Part shown: positions 1 to 8,800 of the stretch, one piece after another
How positions within the stretch are numbered: position 1 is the stretch's first letter
Layout: each line of letters starts with the position of its first letter
Notes under the pieces: model-generated
What the model saw: the letters and a program-made list of their open reading frames with translations, nothing else
Databases searched by the model: none
What the model was told of the DNA's origin: nothing
From: JAGOCV01 sp049445855
Lineage (GTDB): Bacteria; Pseudomonadota; Gammaproteobacteria; Burkholderiales; Burkholderiaceae_C
Direction of reading: 5' to 3'
Assembly: GCF_049445855.1 (NCBI RefSeq)
Contig: NZ_JBMSDV010000006.1
Location: 186,001 to 250,000 of the forward strand
DNA: 64,000 nt
Made by a program: the position numbers and the translations under genes

Positions 1-699
1 CACCAGCACAGTGGTGTACGCCTGGCTCCACGCCTTCTGCGACAGACTGTGGTCCGCACCCTTGATGACGCGGTAGGTCATGGAGTGCGCCTGCGTGAAG
101 GCGTTGCGGTAGTTCTCGATCACCGGGTGCGGCACGATCACGTCGAGTTCCGACTCGACGATCAGCACGTCGCCCTGGAACCCCGCACTCGCGGCCAATG
201 CGCGGTTACGGTCCGGCGTGACGACGGTGTTGCGGTACGCGGCAAGTTCTTCCTTGCTCAGCGCATATTTGGGCACCATCCAGTCCTCGTCCTTGTACAG
301 CGCGGGCGCACGCATCGCGAGCCAGCGCACCGGCCGCAATGCGGTGAGCACCGCCGCCAGATAGCCGCCATAACTGCTGCCGGCGACGACGATGGCCGAA
401 CCATCCACCGAAGGATGGCCCACGAGCGTATCGTAGGCCGCGAGCATGTCGTTGAGGTTGTCTTCGCGCGTGACCATGTCGCGCCGCGCCTTGTCCTTGG
501 CATGGCCGCGCAGGTCGAAGGTCAGGCAGATGCAGCCCAGCGCCGCGATTTCGTGCGCGCGCGCCAAGTATTGCTCCTGGCTGCCGTCCCAGCCATGCAC
601 GAGCATGACGCCCGGTACGACGGTGTCCGGCCCGACGAGCGTGCCGGCAATGCTGTGGTCACCTACAGGAATGTGGATCGTGTTATGCCGAGTGGCCAT
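1..699 (-). CDS. alpha/beta hydrolase, cut by window start
   Basis: Serine hydrolase of the alpha/beta fold, with its C-terminus beyond base 1. The visible part (about 233 codons) holds LVHGWDGS near residue 33 (oxyanion-loop HG), the nucleophile elbow GSSYGG, an acid-residue segment ESELDVIVPH and a late histidine in KGADHSL, so the Ser-Asp-His triad appears complete. It is of the dienelactone-hydrolase/S9-like small hydrolase type; the substrate is unknown. The ATG lies inside the 3' end of the upstream DUF3182 gene (17-base overlap, different frame), which suggests translational coupling. No signal peptide is seen, so the protein is probably cytoplasmic. Family assignment is firm; function beyond hydrolysis is not. 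Confidence 0.85.
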   Translation of the reverse strand, partial: MATRHNTIHIPVGDHSIAGTLVGPDTVVPGVMLVHGWDGSQEQYLARAHEIAALGCICLTFDLRGHAKDKARRDMVTREDNLNDMLAAYDTLVGHPSVDGSAIVVAGSSYGGYLAAVLTALRPVRWLAMRAPALYKDEDWMVPKYALSKEELAAYRNTVVTPDRNRALAASAGFQGDVLIVESELDVIVPHPVIENYRNAFTQAHSMTYRVIKGADHSLSQKAWSQAYTTVLV

Positions 700-1894
700 C
701 TTGTACAAGGGTTGTGAACTTGGTCAGCGGCCCTTCGCGTTGGTCCACGCCGCTGAAGTAAACGACTGACCCTTCGGGTGCGTCGGTAGTTCCATAGATT
801 TCTGTGCAGCAAGCCCGCACGATACGCCGTTCCGGGTCCGAGCGGAAGGCTTCGAGTGCCGCGATTTCCGCGCCGGTCGCGCCTCCCGCGCGCCAGGACT
901 GCTCGAGCACGCCAGAGTGCCAGGCGCCTGCCTCGTCGAAACCCTGGGCCACGTCGTAGTTGATGCGCGATGCGAAAAACTGCGGGAAGCAGATCGACAC
1001 CGCCGCGTTGTAGGCAAGCGCCTGGCCAACAGCCACGCGCACTTCGTGCGGCAGTTCGATGGCCAGCAGCGTGTGGAAATCACCGCGCACCACGGTGAGA
1101 TCGGACCCGCCGTAGGCTTCTTCGCCGCGATTGTTCGTCGTGAGCTTCTGATAGCCGAAATAAGAGGCGAGCATGCCCGCCACCCACACTTGCCCCACGC
1201 TCAATGTCTCCACCTTCGACAGGTTCTGCTCCACCACGACACCGTCGCGTTCGATCATCGCGTCGGGCATCTCCTGCAGGCAGGCGTCCACTTCAGCCAT
1301 GCTCCTGCAGACGAACTGGCCGCGGCCACCGGTCTCGCGCACGCGCTTGATACGCGCCGGACCGAAGGCCAGCATGCGCCGCGCCGCCTCGCGCGCATCG
1401 GCACGCGAGAAAGCACTGAAGCCGCGCAACACCGCATCGCGGATCATCGGGCCGTACTCGTGGCTCCAGCCTTCTGGCGCCGCGGACTCGGGCGACAGCA
1501 GAGGATGCGTGATGGCCTTGGTCGCGACGACGCCATGCGGTACCACGCCTCCGAACAGGTCGTCACGGCATTTCACGCCGAGGGCCTGCGCGAGATCGGT
1601 GCCAACGAGCGTATCGCTCGGCACCAGGTACGTGGACCCGAGCACGGGTTCCTGCGCGAACTCCTCGATCACGCCAAAACCCTTGAGTGCAGCCAGGCGT
1701 CGCACGACCTCCATGCGGGTCATTTGCTCGTGTTCATTGGCATAGCCGCGCAAGCCGCGGGTGTACGCCATGACGTGGCCCGAGGGCGCTGCGTAAGGGG
1801 ACGACGTATCGACGGCGCTGCCTGCACCGGCCGCGAGAAGGGCATCCCCTGACATCGCGGCCAGTGTGACGGGGGGCATGGCGACAATCTTCAT
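683..1894 (-). CDS. DUF3182 family protein
   Basis: A 403-residue soluble protein matching the DUF3182 family of Burkholderiales, whose function is not known. The C-terminal half has segments such as GRGQFVCRS and MIERDGVVVEQNL that recall ATP-grasp-like folds, but I cannot prove that similarity by eye. The start is supported by a GGAGGTG Shine-Dalgarno sequence 7 bases before the ATG. Downstream and overlapping is an alpha/beta hydrolase, so the two probably act in one pathway. Upstream at 124 bases is a stand-alone receiver-domain regulator on the same strand. Length fits the family; no truncation is visible. Confidence 0.8.
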   Translation of the reverse strand: MKIVAMPPVTLAAMSGDALLAAGAGSAVDTSSPYAAPSGHVMAYTRGLRGYANEHEQMTRMEVVRRLAALKGFGVIEEFAQEPVLGSTYLVPSDTLVGTDLAQALGVKCRDDLFGGVVPHGVVATKAITHPLLSPESAAPEGWSHEYGPMIRDAVLRGFSAFSRADAREAARRMLAFGPARIKRVRETGGRGQFVCRSMAEVDACLQEMPDAMIERDGVVVEQNLSKVETLSVGQVWVAGMLASYFGYQKLTTNNRGEEAYGGSDLTVVRGDFHTLLAIELPHEVRVAVGQALAYNAAVSICFPQFFASRINYDVAQGFDEAGAWHSGVLEQSWRAGGATGAEIAALEAFRSDPERRIVRACCTEIYGTTDAPEGSVVYFSGVDQREGPLTKFTTLVQDGHSA

Positions 1895-2018
1895 GAAACA
1901 CCTCCGGCAAAAAGAAGTGAATCCACTATCGCGACGGCTGCTTCATCGGGCCATCGTCCAACGCCCAGTCGAGGCGTCGGCAAAGGACTACAGGTGCGAG
2001 AAGCGGTGCGTGAAGCAG

Positions 2019-2402
2019 TCAGGCACGCACGGCGTCATGGCGCTCGCGGCAGTAGTCGAGCAGCTTGTCGATGTCGTGTGATTTGTCGAAAGCAGCATCC
2101 GCACCCAATGCCAGGCAACGCGTGCGGACGTCCTCGGTGAGGTAGTTGCTCAACACCACGACGCGCTGGTCCTTGCGGCGCGTGCGGCACCACTCGAGCG
2201 CTGCGATCCCGCTGCCCTGCTTGAGCTGCAGATCCACGATGGCGACATCCCACCCACCGTCATGCGATGACAGCCAGTGCACGGCCGTCCGCTCATTGTT
2301 GGCAGAGCCGACCACCTCCACAGGCACGACCTCTTCGAGCGCCTCGCGCAACTCGTTCCTGAGCATTTCGTTGTCTTCGATCAGGAAAATCTTCAGCGGC
2401 AT
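2019..2402 (-). CDS. single-domain response regulator (CheY-like)
   Basis: A 127-residue receiver domain with no output domain. It starts MPLKIFLIEDNEM (acidic pair ED near residue 9), carries the phospho-acceptor Asp in VAIVDLQL, the Ser/Thr position in VVVLSNY and the conserved Lys in FDKSHD. This start is chosen because receiver domains begin directly with this beta strand; the open frame runs further upstream but that extension is Cys/Arg-rich and unlike the family. It may relay phosphate to an unseen partner kinase. Genes on the same strand downstream are DUF3182 and a hydrolase, but any regulatory link to them is inference. Confidence 0.85.
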   Translation of the reverse strand: MPLKIFLIEDNEMLRNELREALEEVVPVEVVGSANNERTAVHWLSSHDGGWDVAIVDLQLKQGSGIAALEWCRTRRKDQRVVVLSNYLTEDVRTRCLALGADAAFDKSHDIDKLLDYCRERHDAVRA

Positions 2403-2573
2403 GGCGTCCTCATTCCGTAACTTCGCGCGACTATTTGAACACGCATGACACGGGTGTGACCGCATGTTCCACGCGTCAGCGAAACGTCCTACATGGCAGG
2501 CCGCTTTTTTCCGACGGCACGCTGACAGGGCGCTGTCTATCACTACAAAACCATTAACCAAAGGAGTCAAACC

Positions 2574-3209
2574 ATGAAGTCGAACAACACTCATCTGGCG
2601 CTAGGCGTTCTCGCTGCCGCGCTTGCAGTTCTTCCGGCCACCGGCCACGCACTCGGTGTGGGTGCCGGCGCGGGAGTCGGAGCCGGTGACGGCGGCGTAG
2701 GTGCCGGGGTGGGCGCGAGCGCCGGCGTCGGTGGCGTGGGCGTTGGAGCAGGTGTCGGCGTGGGCGTCGGTGACGGCGGCGTCGGGGTCGGGGCGAGTGC
2801 CGGCGTCGGAGCCGGTGCATCGGGCGTCGGCGCAAGCGCAGGGGTCGGCGCAGGCGTCGGCGCAGGGGTCGGCAGCTCGTCGTCCGGCAGCGGCGGCAGT
2901 TCCGGCGTGGGTGTCGGAGCCAATGCAGGTATCGGTGCCAACGCCGGCAGCACGGGTATTGGAGCGAACGTGGGGGTGAATGCGGGCGTTGCCGCGAGCC
3001 CCACCGGCTCGACGCCTGGATCGACGCCCGGCAATGGCAGCACGGGCGGCACGACCGGCGGTGTCTCCACCAGTTCAGGCGGATCCGTCACCAATTCGGA
3101 CAATGCACCGGTCAGCGCGGGCAGCAGCTCCGTGACTGCGGGAACGGCGACGACCGCCACGCCCACCCCGATGCGTGCGGCCGTCAATTCGCGCACGACG
3201 CTGCGCTGA
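2574..3209 (+). CDS. secreted glycine-rich low-complexity protein
   Basis: A 211-residue protein. A clear Sec signal peptide (Lys-containing n-region, Leu/Ala core, cleavage after ATGHA near residue 26) is followed by about 110 residues made almost only of Gly, Val and Ala with occasional Ser, in short units of the GVGAGA/GVGASAG kind. A Thr/Ser/Gly/Pro-rich segment (GSTPGSTPGNGSTGG) and a basic end follow. A strong ribosome site AAGGAG lies 10 bases before the ATG. There are no Cys residues. Such composition suggests an extended, disordered or self-associating envelope or extracellular protein; no family is recognised. The Pro-rich frame on the opposite strand is a shadow of this repeat. Confidence 0.8.
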   Translation: MKSNNTHLALGVLAAALAVLPATGHALGVGAGAGVGAGDGGVGAGVGASAGVGGVGVGAGVGVGVGDGGVGVGASAGVGAGASGVGASAGVGAGVGAGVGSSSSGSGGSSGVGVGANAGIGANAGSTGIGANVGVNAGVAASPTGSTPGSTPGNGSTGGTTGGVSTSSGGSVTNSDNAPVSAGSSSVTAGTATTATPTPMRAAVNSRTTLR

Positions 3210-3211
3210 GT

Positions 3212-3478
3212 TCAAAGATCCGCGAAGCCGGTGTTTCCGGTGTGATCGCGGCGCTGCCAGTCGGAAATCCATTCGTGGGCCCGCCTGCGCAGCGCTGCGG
3301 CTTTCTGCTCCAGCGTCCACTCGATCTTGACGAGCGACAGGCGGCACTTGCGCGCATCTTCCAGCCGCACCTCGACGTACGAACAGAGATAGGCGCCATC
3401 CGGCGCCGTCACTTCATGGAATTGCAACGACCAAGAACCCAACGCCTCGGTGTGCACCAACCTGTCACCGAAATCCAT
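3212..3478 (-). CDS. hypothetical protein, 88 aa
   Basis: Small soluble protein beginning MDFGDRLVHTEALG; the start was chosen because the preceding in-frame stretch crosses a transcription terminator. It is convergent with the glycine-rich gene, with two bases between the stop codons. The C-terminal half is charged and probably helical (WTLEQKAAALRRRAHEW). It ends DHTGNTGFADL. No family recognised. Codon choice at third positions is GC-rich like its neighbours, which favours a real gene. Confidence 0.5.
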   Translation of the reverse strand: MDFGDRLVHTEALGSWSLQFHEVTAPDGAYLCSYVEVRLEDARKCRLSLVKIEWTLEQKAAALRRRAHEWISDWQRRDHTGNTGFADL

Positions 3479-3549
3479 CGAATACCTCAATGGGCGCGTG
3501 CAGCGCCTGTACAAACAGTTTACCGATGGCATTGTGCGGCGCAACAGGC

Positions 3550-3586
3550 AAAAAATGCCCCTGGGTCCCAAAGGACCGCAGGGGCA
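3550..3586 (-). terminator. Rho-independent terminator, minus strand
   Basis: The stem TGCCCCTG/CAGGGGCA continues as GGTCC/GGACC with a one-base bulge and a CAAA loop. On the minus strand it is followed by six T residues. It lies just upstream of the 88-aa gene on the same strand, so it ends a separate short transcript. Confidence 0.75.
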
Positions 3587-3710
3587 AACGCATCATGAAT
3601 GCAGCGCCGCTGGTGACGATGGTCATCACCCGGGCGACGCACCTGTCATGGTGCATGTGACGCCTGCTCCTGCCTGTAGGACCGCAGCGGGTCCACATGC
3701 CGTTACTTTT
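3587..3710 (-). ncRNA. candidate small or leader RNA between two terminators
   Basis: This is the only stretch in the window of over 300 bases without a convincing gene (3479-3841). It lies between two minus-strand terminators. On the minus strand it contains the hairpin GGACC-GCAGCG-GGTCC, whose arms could also pair with the GGTCC/GGACC arms inside the terminator at 3550-3586, an attenuator-like arrangement. An AGGAG followed 10 bases later by ATG exists, but the frame simply runs on through the terminator. Promoter not identified. Structure is seen; function is inference. Confidence 0.3.
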
Positions 3711-3748
3711 GAAAAGAAAAATCCCCTCCAGCCGTGAGGCTGGAGGGG
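3711..3748 (-). terminator. Rho-independent terminator, minus strand
   Basis: A perfect 11-bp stem (CCCCTCCAGCC/GGCTGGAGGGG) with a GTGA loop, followed on the minus strand by ATTTTTCTTTTC. It probably ends the transcript of the small membrane-protein gene at 3842-4096. Confidence 0.8.
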
Positions 3749-3841
3749 TGAAACATGCGGGGGGTTGGGGCCCCGCAGGGGAGGGATGGATCAAGTGTGC
3801 GTCTGCAATCGAACGCTGCGTGTAGGACAACGCCCAATCCT

Positions 3842-4096
3842 TCATTTTTTGCCGCTGTCCGCAGAAAAATAGTTCGCAGCCAGCATGAGCAGCAGACAAA
3901 GGAACGCGCCGCCGAGCATGGTCCAGACGGCGCCGTAGACGGCTGCCGCCTCTTCTCCGCGCATCGAAGACGCGGCGATCGCGCACAGGGTCGCAACGAC
4001 GGACAACACATAGATCAGGTTGCGGGTCACCACAACGATCACCCCGCTCCATCGGGAACCCCTTGCGCGCAGCGATAAACCCTGTTCGGATGGCAT
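3842..4096 (-). CDS. small two-helix membrane protein
   Basis: 84 residues with two hydrophobic segments, about residues 26-44 (LIYVLSVVATLCAIAAS) and 57-76 (WTMLGGAFLCLLLMLAANY), joined by a short acidic loop (RGEEAAAVY), and a basic N-terminus. Predicted inner-membrane protein; no family recognised. A strong terminator follows 90 bases after the stop. The start could also be an internal codon, because the first 20 residues are not typical. Confidence 0.5.
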   Translation of the reverse strand: MPSEQGLSLRARGSRWSGVIVVVTRNLIYVLSVVATLCAIAASSMRGEEAAAVYGAVWTMLGGAFLCLLLMLAANYFSADSGKK

Positions 4097-4192
4097 GAGG
4101 CCAGATTAGTCGCGGCACTGCGCGGCAAGTGTCGGACGGCATGCCCTGCATCTGCGCTCCTTTTGCCCGCATGCATCGTTACCATTCGCAGG

Positions 4193-4510
4193 ATGAAGAC
4201 CCTGCTGCTCTACGCCGTCACTGCCCTCGCCGAAATCGTCGGCTGTTACCTGCCCTACCTGTGGCTGGTGAAGGGGCGCAGCGTCTGGCTGCTGGTGCCC
4301 GCTGCGGTGAGCCTCGCGCTGTTCGCCTGGCTGCTCACGCTGCACGAAGCTGCTGCGGGCCGGGTCTACGCCGCCTACGGCGGCATGTACATCGCGATGG
4401 CCTTGGCTTGGCTATGGGCGGTGGACGGCGTGCGCCCGACACCGTGGGACGTGGCCGGCGTGGCGGTTGCGCTCGTGGGCATGGGGATCATTGCGTTCCA
4501 GCCGCGCTGA
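4193..4510 (+). CDS. ynfA: YnfA family (UPF0060) membrane protein
   Basis: 105 residues, the usual family length, starting MKTLLLYAVTALAEIVGCYLP. Four transmembrane segments are visible, with the family-typical EIVGCYLPY, AAYGGMYI and TPWDVAGVAVALVG. YnfA proteins are small inner-membrane proteins of the drug/metabolite transporter type; roles in multidrug resistance have been reported, but the physiological substrate is not settled. An in-frame upstream ATG at 4163 was rejected because the family begins at the chosen Met. The gene reads against the 3' remains of a GNAT acetyltransferase. Confidence 0.9.
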   Translation: MKTLLLYAVTALAEIVGCYLPYLWLVKGRSVWLLVPAAVSLALFAWLLTLHEAAAGRVYAAYGGMYIAMALAWLWAVDGVRPTPWDVAGVAVALVGMGIIAFQPR

Positions 4511-4539
4511 GCCCCTCGGCATCCTGCGCCAGATCCCGC

Positions 4540-4836
4540 GAGAAACGCAAAGCCGATGTCCGGGTACGGCAGCGCGTCCCGCCGGACGAGGCCGCAAAGG
4601 CCGACCGGCGTGATTTCATCCCTGGTCTCGACGACATGGAGGCCGTGCCCGTTGTCGCAATAGCTCTGCTCGAAGGTTCGGGCGATGTAGGTTCGCGCGT
4701 CGTCCACCGTGCGCACACCCCGGTCCCCGATGTTTTCGAGGTAGGCAGGCTCGTTCATGAGCGCGAGCAGCCAGGCAGCGTCGTCCGCGCAGGCCTGGCG
4801 CAGGCGCAATCTCGGGGTTTCCCGGATGGTCTTCAT
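4540..4836 (-). pseudogene. GNAT acetyltransferase, 3'-truncated remnant
   Basis: The first 99 codons match the N-terminal half of a RimJ/RimL-type GNAT (TPRLRLRQACADDAAWL, then TPVGLCGLVRR and PYPDIGFAFL). At the point where the family continues into the acetyl-CoA binding loop (Q/RxxGxG/A) the similarity stops. The remaining frame, to a stop at 4375, is only antisense to ynfA. Without the acetyl-CoA site the product should be inactive. A deletion or the arrival of ynfA probably removed the second half. Confidence 0.6.
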
Positions 4837-4977
4837 ATGGCGGAATTATCAAAGTTGCCCACAGGCCACCGAACTTCTTTACTTTCCCGACAACTCCGCT
4901 TCATCCGGCCGGCGCCCAATCAAACCCGGCAAATCGCAACAGATCCGGCAACCGGTCGATACCCACAGGAGAACGAA

Positions 4978-5067
4978 ATGGACATGATCGCAGCATTCCT
5001 CGTGACACAACTGCTTCTGCTGAGCGTCGTGCTCGGCATCGAGAAAATGCGCGACCCGGGCATCTGA
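4978..5067 (+). CDS. 29-residue membrane microprotein
   Basis: MDMIAAFLVTQLLLLSVVLG followed by a short charged tail (IEKMRDPGI). AGGAG lies 8 bases before the ATG. One transmembrane helix of about 17 residues is predicted. The next gene, a secreted 101-aa protein on the same strand, begins 34 bases later, so they may be co-transcribed. No family recognised; the evidence is the ribosome site and clean topology only. Confidence 0.45.
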   Translation: MDMIAAFLVTQLLLLSVVLGIEKMRDPGI

Positions 5068-5101
5068 TCCGGGCAAGACAGGAATTCAGGAAGAATCCGG
5101 C

Positions 5102-5407
5102 ATGAAGTCTTCCCTACCCGTCCTGCTTCTTCTCAATTGCACGCTGGCAGGGGCGGCCGAGCCTTCGAACTTCGGGGCCTTCACCTACCCGCAGGCCAAC
5201 TGCACGAAGCCCTCAAAGCCCGTCGCCCCGATCCAGCTGACAACCCAGCAAGACGCGAATCTCTGGAATCTGCAGGTCAGCCGGTATCAGGCAGAGCAGA
5301 ACAGGTATGTCCAGTGCGTCAACGCCTACATCGCGGCGGCCCAGGCAGACCTGAAGCGCATCAGCGACTCGGCCAACCAGGTGGTCGAGGAAGCCAACAA
5401 GCCTTGA
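5102..5407 (+). CDS. secreted hypothetical protein, 101 aa
   Basis: Signal peptide with a Leu-rich core (LPVLLLLNCTLAGAA) and cleavage near residue 19, then a mature part with two Cys (YPQANC, VQCVNAY), which could form a disulfide in the periplasm. The second half is helical (YQAEQNRYVQCVNAYIAAAQ). Similar small secreted proteins occur in Burkholderiales, but I know no function. It lies downstream of the 29-aa microprotein and is convergent with the metal-efflux cluster. Confidence 0.65.
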   Translation: MKSSLPVLLLLNCTLAGAAEPSNFGAFTYPQANCTKPSKPVAPIQLTTQQDANLWNLQVSRYQAEQNRYVQCVNAYIAAAQADLKRISDSANQVVEEANKP

Positions 5408-5423
5408 CCTCGACCTCTCGGGG

Positions 5424-5804
5424 TCACTTCACCTCGAAACGCGCAGTGGCCGCGGCCTTGCCCGCCAGCGTCACCGACGCGATGCCCTTGGTGCCTTTGG
5501 CGACCTTGAATGGCCCCCTGGCTTCCAGCCTGTCGCCCGCCACCACGAGATCGGCCTCCGATTTCTCCGTGCCGTTGAGCAGGGTCACCTTGCCCTTGGC
5601 GCCGGCCAGCGCGACGTCCTTGCCATGGTCCGACACGTAGACCACGACGGCTTCGGGCTTCGCAACCACCTCGAAATCGAGCGTTTTCGTCTCCACGACG
5701 ATGCCGCCATGCTTCGCAGCATGACTGTCGCCGTGCGCGAATACCGGACCGGCAAAGGCGATCAGCGCGCCTGCGGTCGCCAGGGAAATGAGTCGATGTT
5801 TCAT
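5424..5804 (-). CDS. periplasmic His-rich protein of the metal-efflux operon
   Basis: 126 residues: a Sec signal peptide ending GPVFA, then AHGDSHAAKHGG, a His cluster at the mature N-terminus that looks metal-binding, followed by a beta-rich body resembling small proteins found next to CzcA/CusA pumps. It sits 22 bases after czcA on the same strand, so it is probably the last gene of that operon and a periplasmic metal chaperone. The ATG used here begins MKHRLISLA; the longer frame would start inside czcA. Confidence 0.65.
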   Translation of the reverse strand: MKHRLISLATAGALIAFAGPVFAHGDSHAAKHGGIVVETKTLDFEVVAKPEAVVVYVSDHGKDVALAGAKGKVTLLNGTEKSEADLVVAGDRLEARGPFKVAKGTKGIASVTLAGKAAATARFEVK

Positions 5805-5826
5805 GCTTACTCCTTGTTGAAAATTT

Positions 5827-8800
5827 TCAGAACGCCTCAGAGCCTGCCTGCGCGACCAGCCGCTCGATGGGCTCACGCCCGAAGAGCTTGACCATCGCGG
5901 GCGTGAGGAACGAGTCGAGCAGGGTCGAGGTGACGAGGCCGGAGAAGATCACCACGGCCACGGGATGCAGGATCTCGGTGCCGGGCATGTCGGCTTCGAA
6001 CAGCAGTGGCGCCAGCGCCAGCGCGGCAACCAGCGCCGTCATCAGCACGGGCGTGAGCCGCTCGAGCGAGCCGCGCGCCAGCAACGCATCGCCGAAGGCC
6101 TCGCCCTCGAACGCCCGCAGGTTCACGTAGTGCGACACCTTCATGATCCCGTTGCGGATGGCGATGCCGGCCAGCGTGATGAAGCCCACCAGCGCCGCCA
6201 CGGACAGCGGCTGGCCCGACAGCCACAGCCCCACGACGGCACCCACCAGCGCCAGCGGGATGTTGGCCATGATGATGGTCGCCAGCACCGCCGACTTGTA
6301 GCGTGAGTACAGGATCAGGAAGATCAGCGCCACCGACGCAATCGACAGCAGGCCAATCAGGCGGCTGGCTTCTTCCTGCGCCTGGAACTGCCCGCCAAGC
6401 GTTATGAAGTAGCCCTCGGGCAACTGCGTCGCGGCGGTCACGTCGCGGATGTCGCGCACCACGTCGGACAACGCCCTGCCCTGCGCGTTGGCCGAAATCA
6501 CGATGCGGCGACGCCCATCGTCACGGCTGATCTGGTTGGGTCCGTCGGACTCTTCCACGGACGCAAGCACCGATAGCGGCACGCGCCCGACCGGCGTATC
6601 GATCATCAGGTTGCGCAGACCCTGGATGCCGCGCGCCGTCTCGGGCAGGCGCAACACCAGATCGAACCGCCGGCTGCCTTCCACGATCTGCGACACCCTC
6701 TCGCCGTCGATCATCAGCTGCAGCTCGCGCAGCAGCTTGGCGGGCGGCAGACCATAGGCTGCTGCCTTGTCGTAGTCGACCGTCACCTTGATCTGCGGCG
6801 TCAGGACCTGTTTCTCGACTTCCAGGTCCACCACGCCGTTGATCGCCGAGAGCCGCTGGCGCAATGCTTCAGCCTGTCCCCGCAAGGCGTCGAGGTCATC
6901 TCCGTAGATCTTGATGGCGATCTGCGTGCGCACGCCCGACAGCATATGGTCGATGCGGTGGCTGATCGGCTGGCCGATGCCGATGGCGGCCGGCAGCGAC
7001 GCGATGCGTGCGCGCAGGTCGGCATAGATTTCCTCCACGCTGCGCTCGCTGCGTTTGAGCTTCACATCCAGTTCCGACACGTGCACGCCTTCGGCATGCT
7101 CGTCGAGTTCCGCGCGCCCCGAGCGGCGGCCGACGTGCTCGACTTCGGGCACTGCACGCAGGCTCTGCTCTGCCACCGAACCAATGCGCGCAGACTCTTC
7201 CAGTGTCGTACCGGGGTTAAGCCGCAGGCCCACCAGTGCCACGCCTTCATTGAAAGGCGGCAGGAAGGTGGTGGGAAACAGCGGCACGGCAGCGGCAGCC
7301 AATACCGTGGCGACGCCACCCGCCACCACCCAGCCCCTGGGAGCAGCCAGTACGCGCAGGAGACCCCGCTCGTAGCGACGCTTCACCCAGGCCTGCACGC
7401 GCGTGTCGCCATGGTCCAGCGACTTCATCTTCGGCAGCAGGTAGTAGCACATGACGGGCGTGACCGTCACGGACACGAACATCGATGCAAGCAGCGACAC
7501 GATGTACGCCACCGCCAGCGGCTGCATCAGCCGCCCTTCGATGCCGGGCAGGAAGAACAGCGGCAGCAGCACCAGCACGATGATGACGGTCGCATAGACG
7601 ATGGCCGAGCGCACCTCAAGCGTCGAACGGGCGATGAGTTCGAGGGGACCGATGCGTTCGCCCAGGCCTTGCCGCTCGAGCTTGAGTCGCCGCAGCACGT
7701 TCTCCACGCCGACCACCGCATCGTCCACCAGCCCGCCGATGGCGATGGTCAGGCCGCCCAGCGTCATGGTGTTGATGGAGAAGCCGAAGTAGCGGAACAC
7801 CAGCACTGTGATCATCACCGACAGCGGGATCGCGGTGAGCGCGATGATCGTCGTGCGCGCACTCATGAGGAACAGGTAGAGCACCGCAGCGACGACCAAC
7901 GCCGCAGCAAGGAACTTGCCCTGCAGCGTGCTGACCGATGCCTCGATGAAGCTCGCCTGCCGCATCGTGACGATGGGCGCGCCCATGCCTGCGGGCAGGC
8001 TAGTGCTGAACCCTTCGAGTGCCTCCTCGACGCGAGCGGTGAGTTTGACCGTATCCGCATCAGGCTGCTTCTGCACGCCGAGGATGACGGCTGGCGCACC
8101 GTTGTAGCCTGCATCGCCACGTTTGATGGCGGCAGCGAATGCCACGGATGCGACCTGATCGAGCCTGATGGACTGTCCGTTGCGGTACGCGACGGGCAGT
8201 CGTTTGAGGTCGTCGATGCGCGTGGTACGGCCGATGTTGCGGATGAGGTATTCCCGCGAGTTGAGCTCGAGGAAGCCGCCGCTCGAGTTGCCGGAGAAAT
8301 CACGCAGCGCGTCCTCGATGGACTCGACCGTAACACCCAGAGACGACATGCGCGCGGTGTCGGGCTGCACCTGGTACTGGCGTACTTCGCCGCCGATGGG
8401 TACGACCTGCGCCACACCGGGAATGGTGAGCAAGCGCGGACGAATGACGAAGTCCGCGTATTCGCGCACCGCCATCGCACTCGTCTTCGACGTGTCGATC
8501 GGCAGCGCCACCGACATGATTTCGCCCATGATCGAACTCACGGGCCCCATGCCCACGTGGCCGACGCCCGGCGGCAACTGCTCGCGCGCGGTTGACAGGC
8601 GCTCGCCCACCATCTGGCGGGCGCGGTAGATGTCGGTCTTCCAGTCGAAGGTGACGTAGACGAACGCCAGACCCACGCTTGACACCGAACGGATGCTCTC
8701 CACACCGGGAATGCCGCCCATTGCGGTCTCCAGGGGCAACGTGATGAGTTGCTCGACCTCTTCCGGCGCCATGCCGCCGGCTTCGGCCTGCAGCGTGACG

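Noticed and set aside
2591..3196. Long Pro-rich frame opposite the glycine-rich gene
   Set aside because: Mirror of a GC-rich repeat; no ribosome site, and the plus-strand frame has a signal peptide and Shine-Dalgarno site.
3465..4172. 235-codon frame on the minus strand
   Set aside because: It crosses two strong terminators, has no family similarity and overlaps a better-supported membrane protein.
6946..8595. 549-codon frame opposite czcA
   Set aside because: Antisense shadow rich in His/Arg/Asp, caused by GC-rich codons of czcA.
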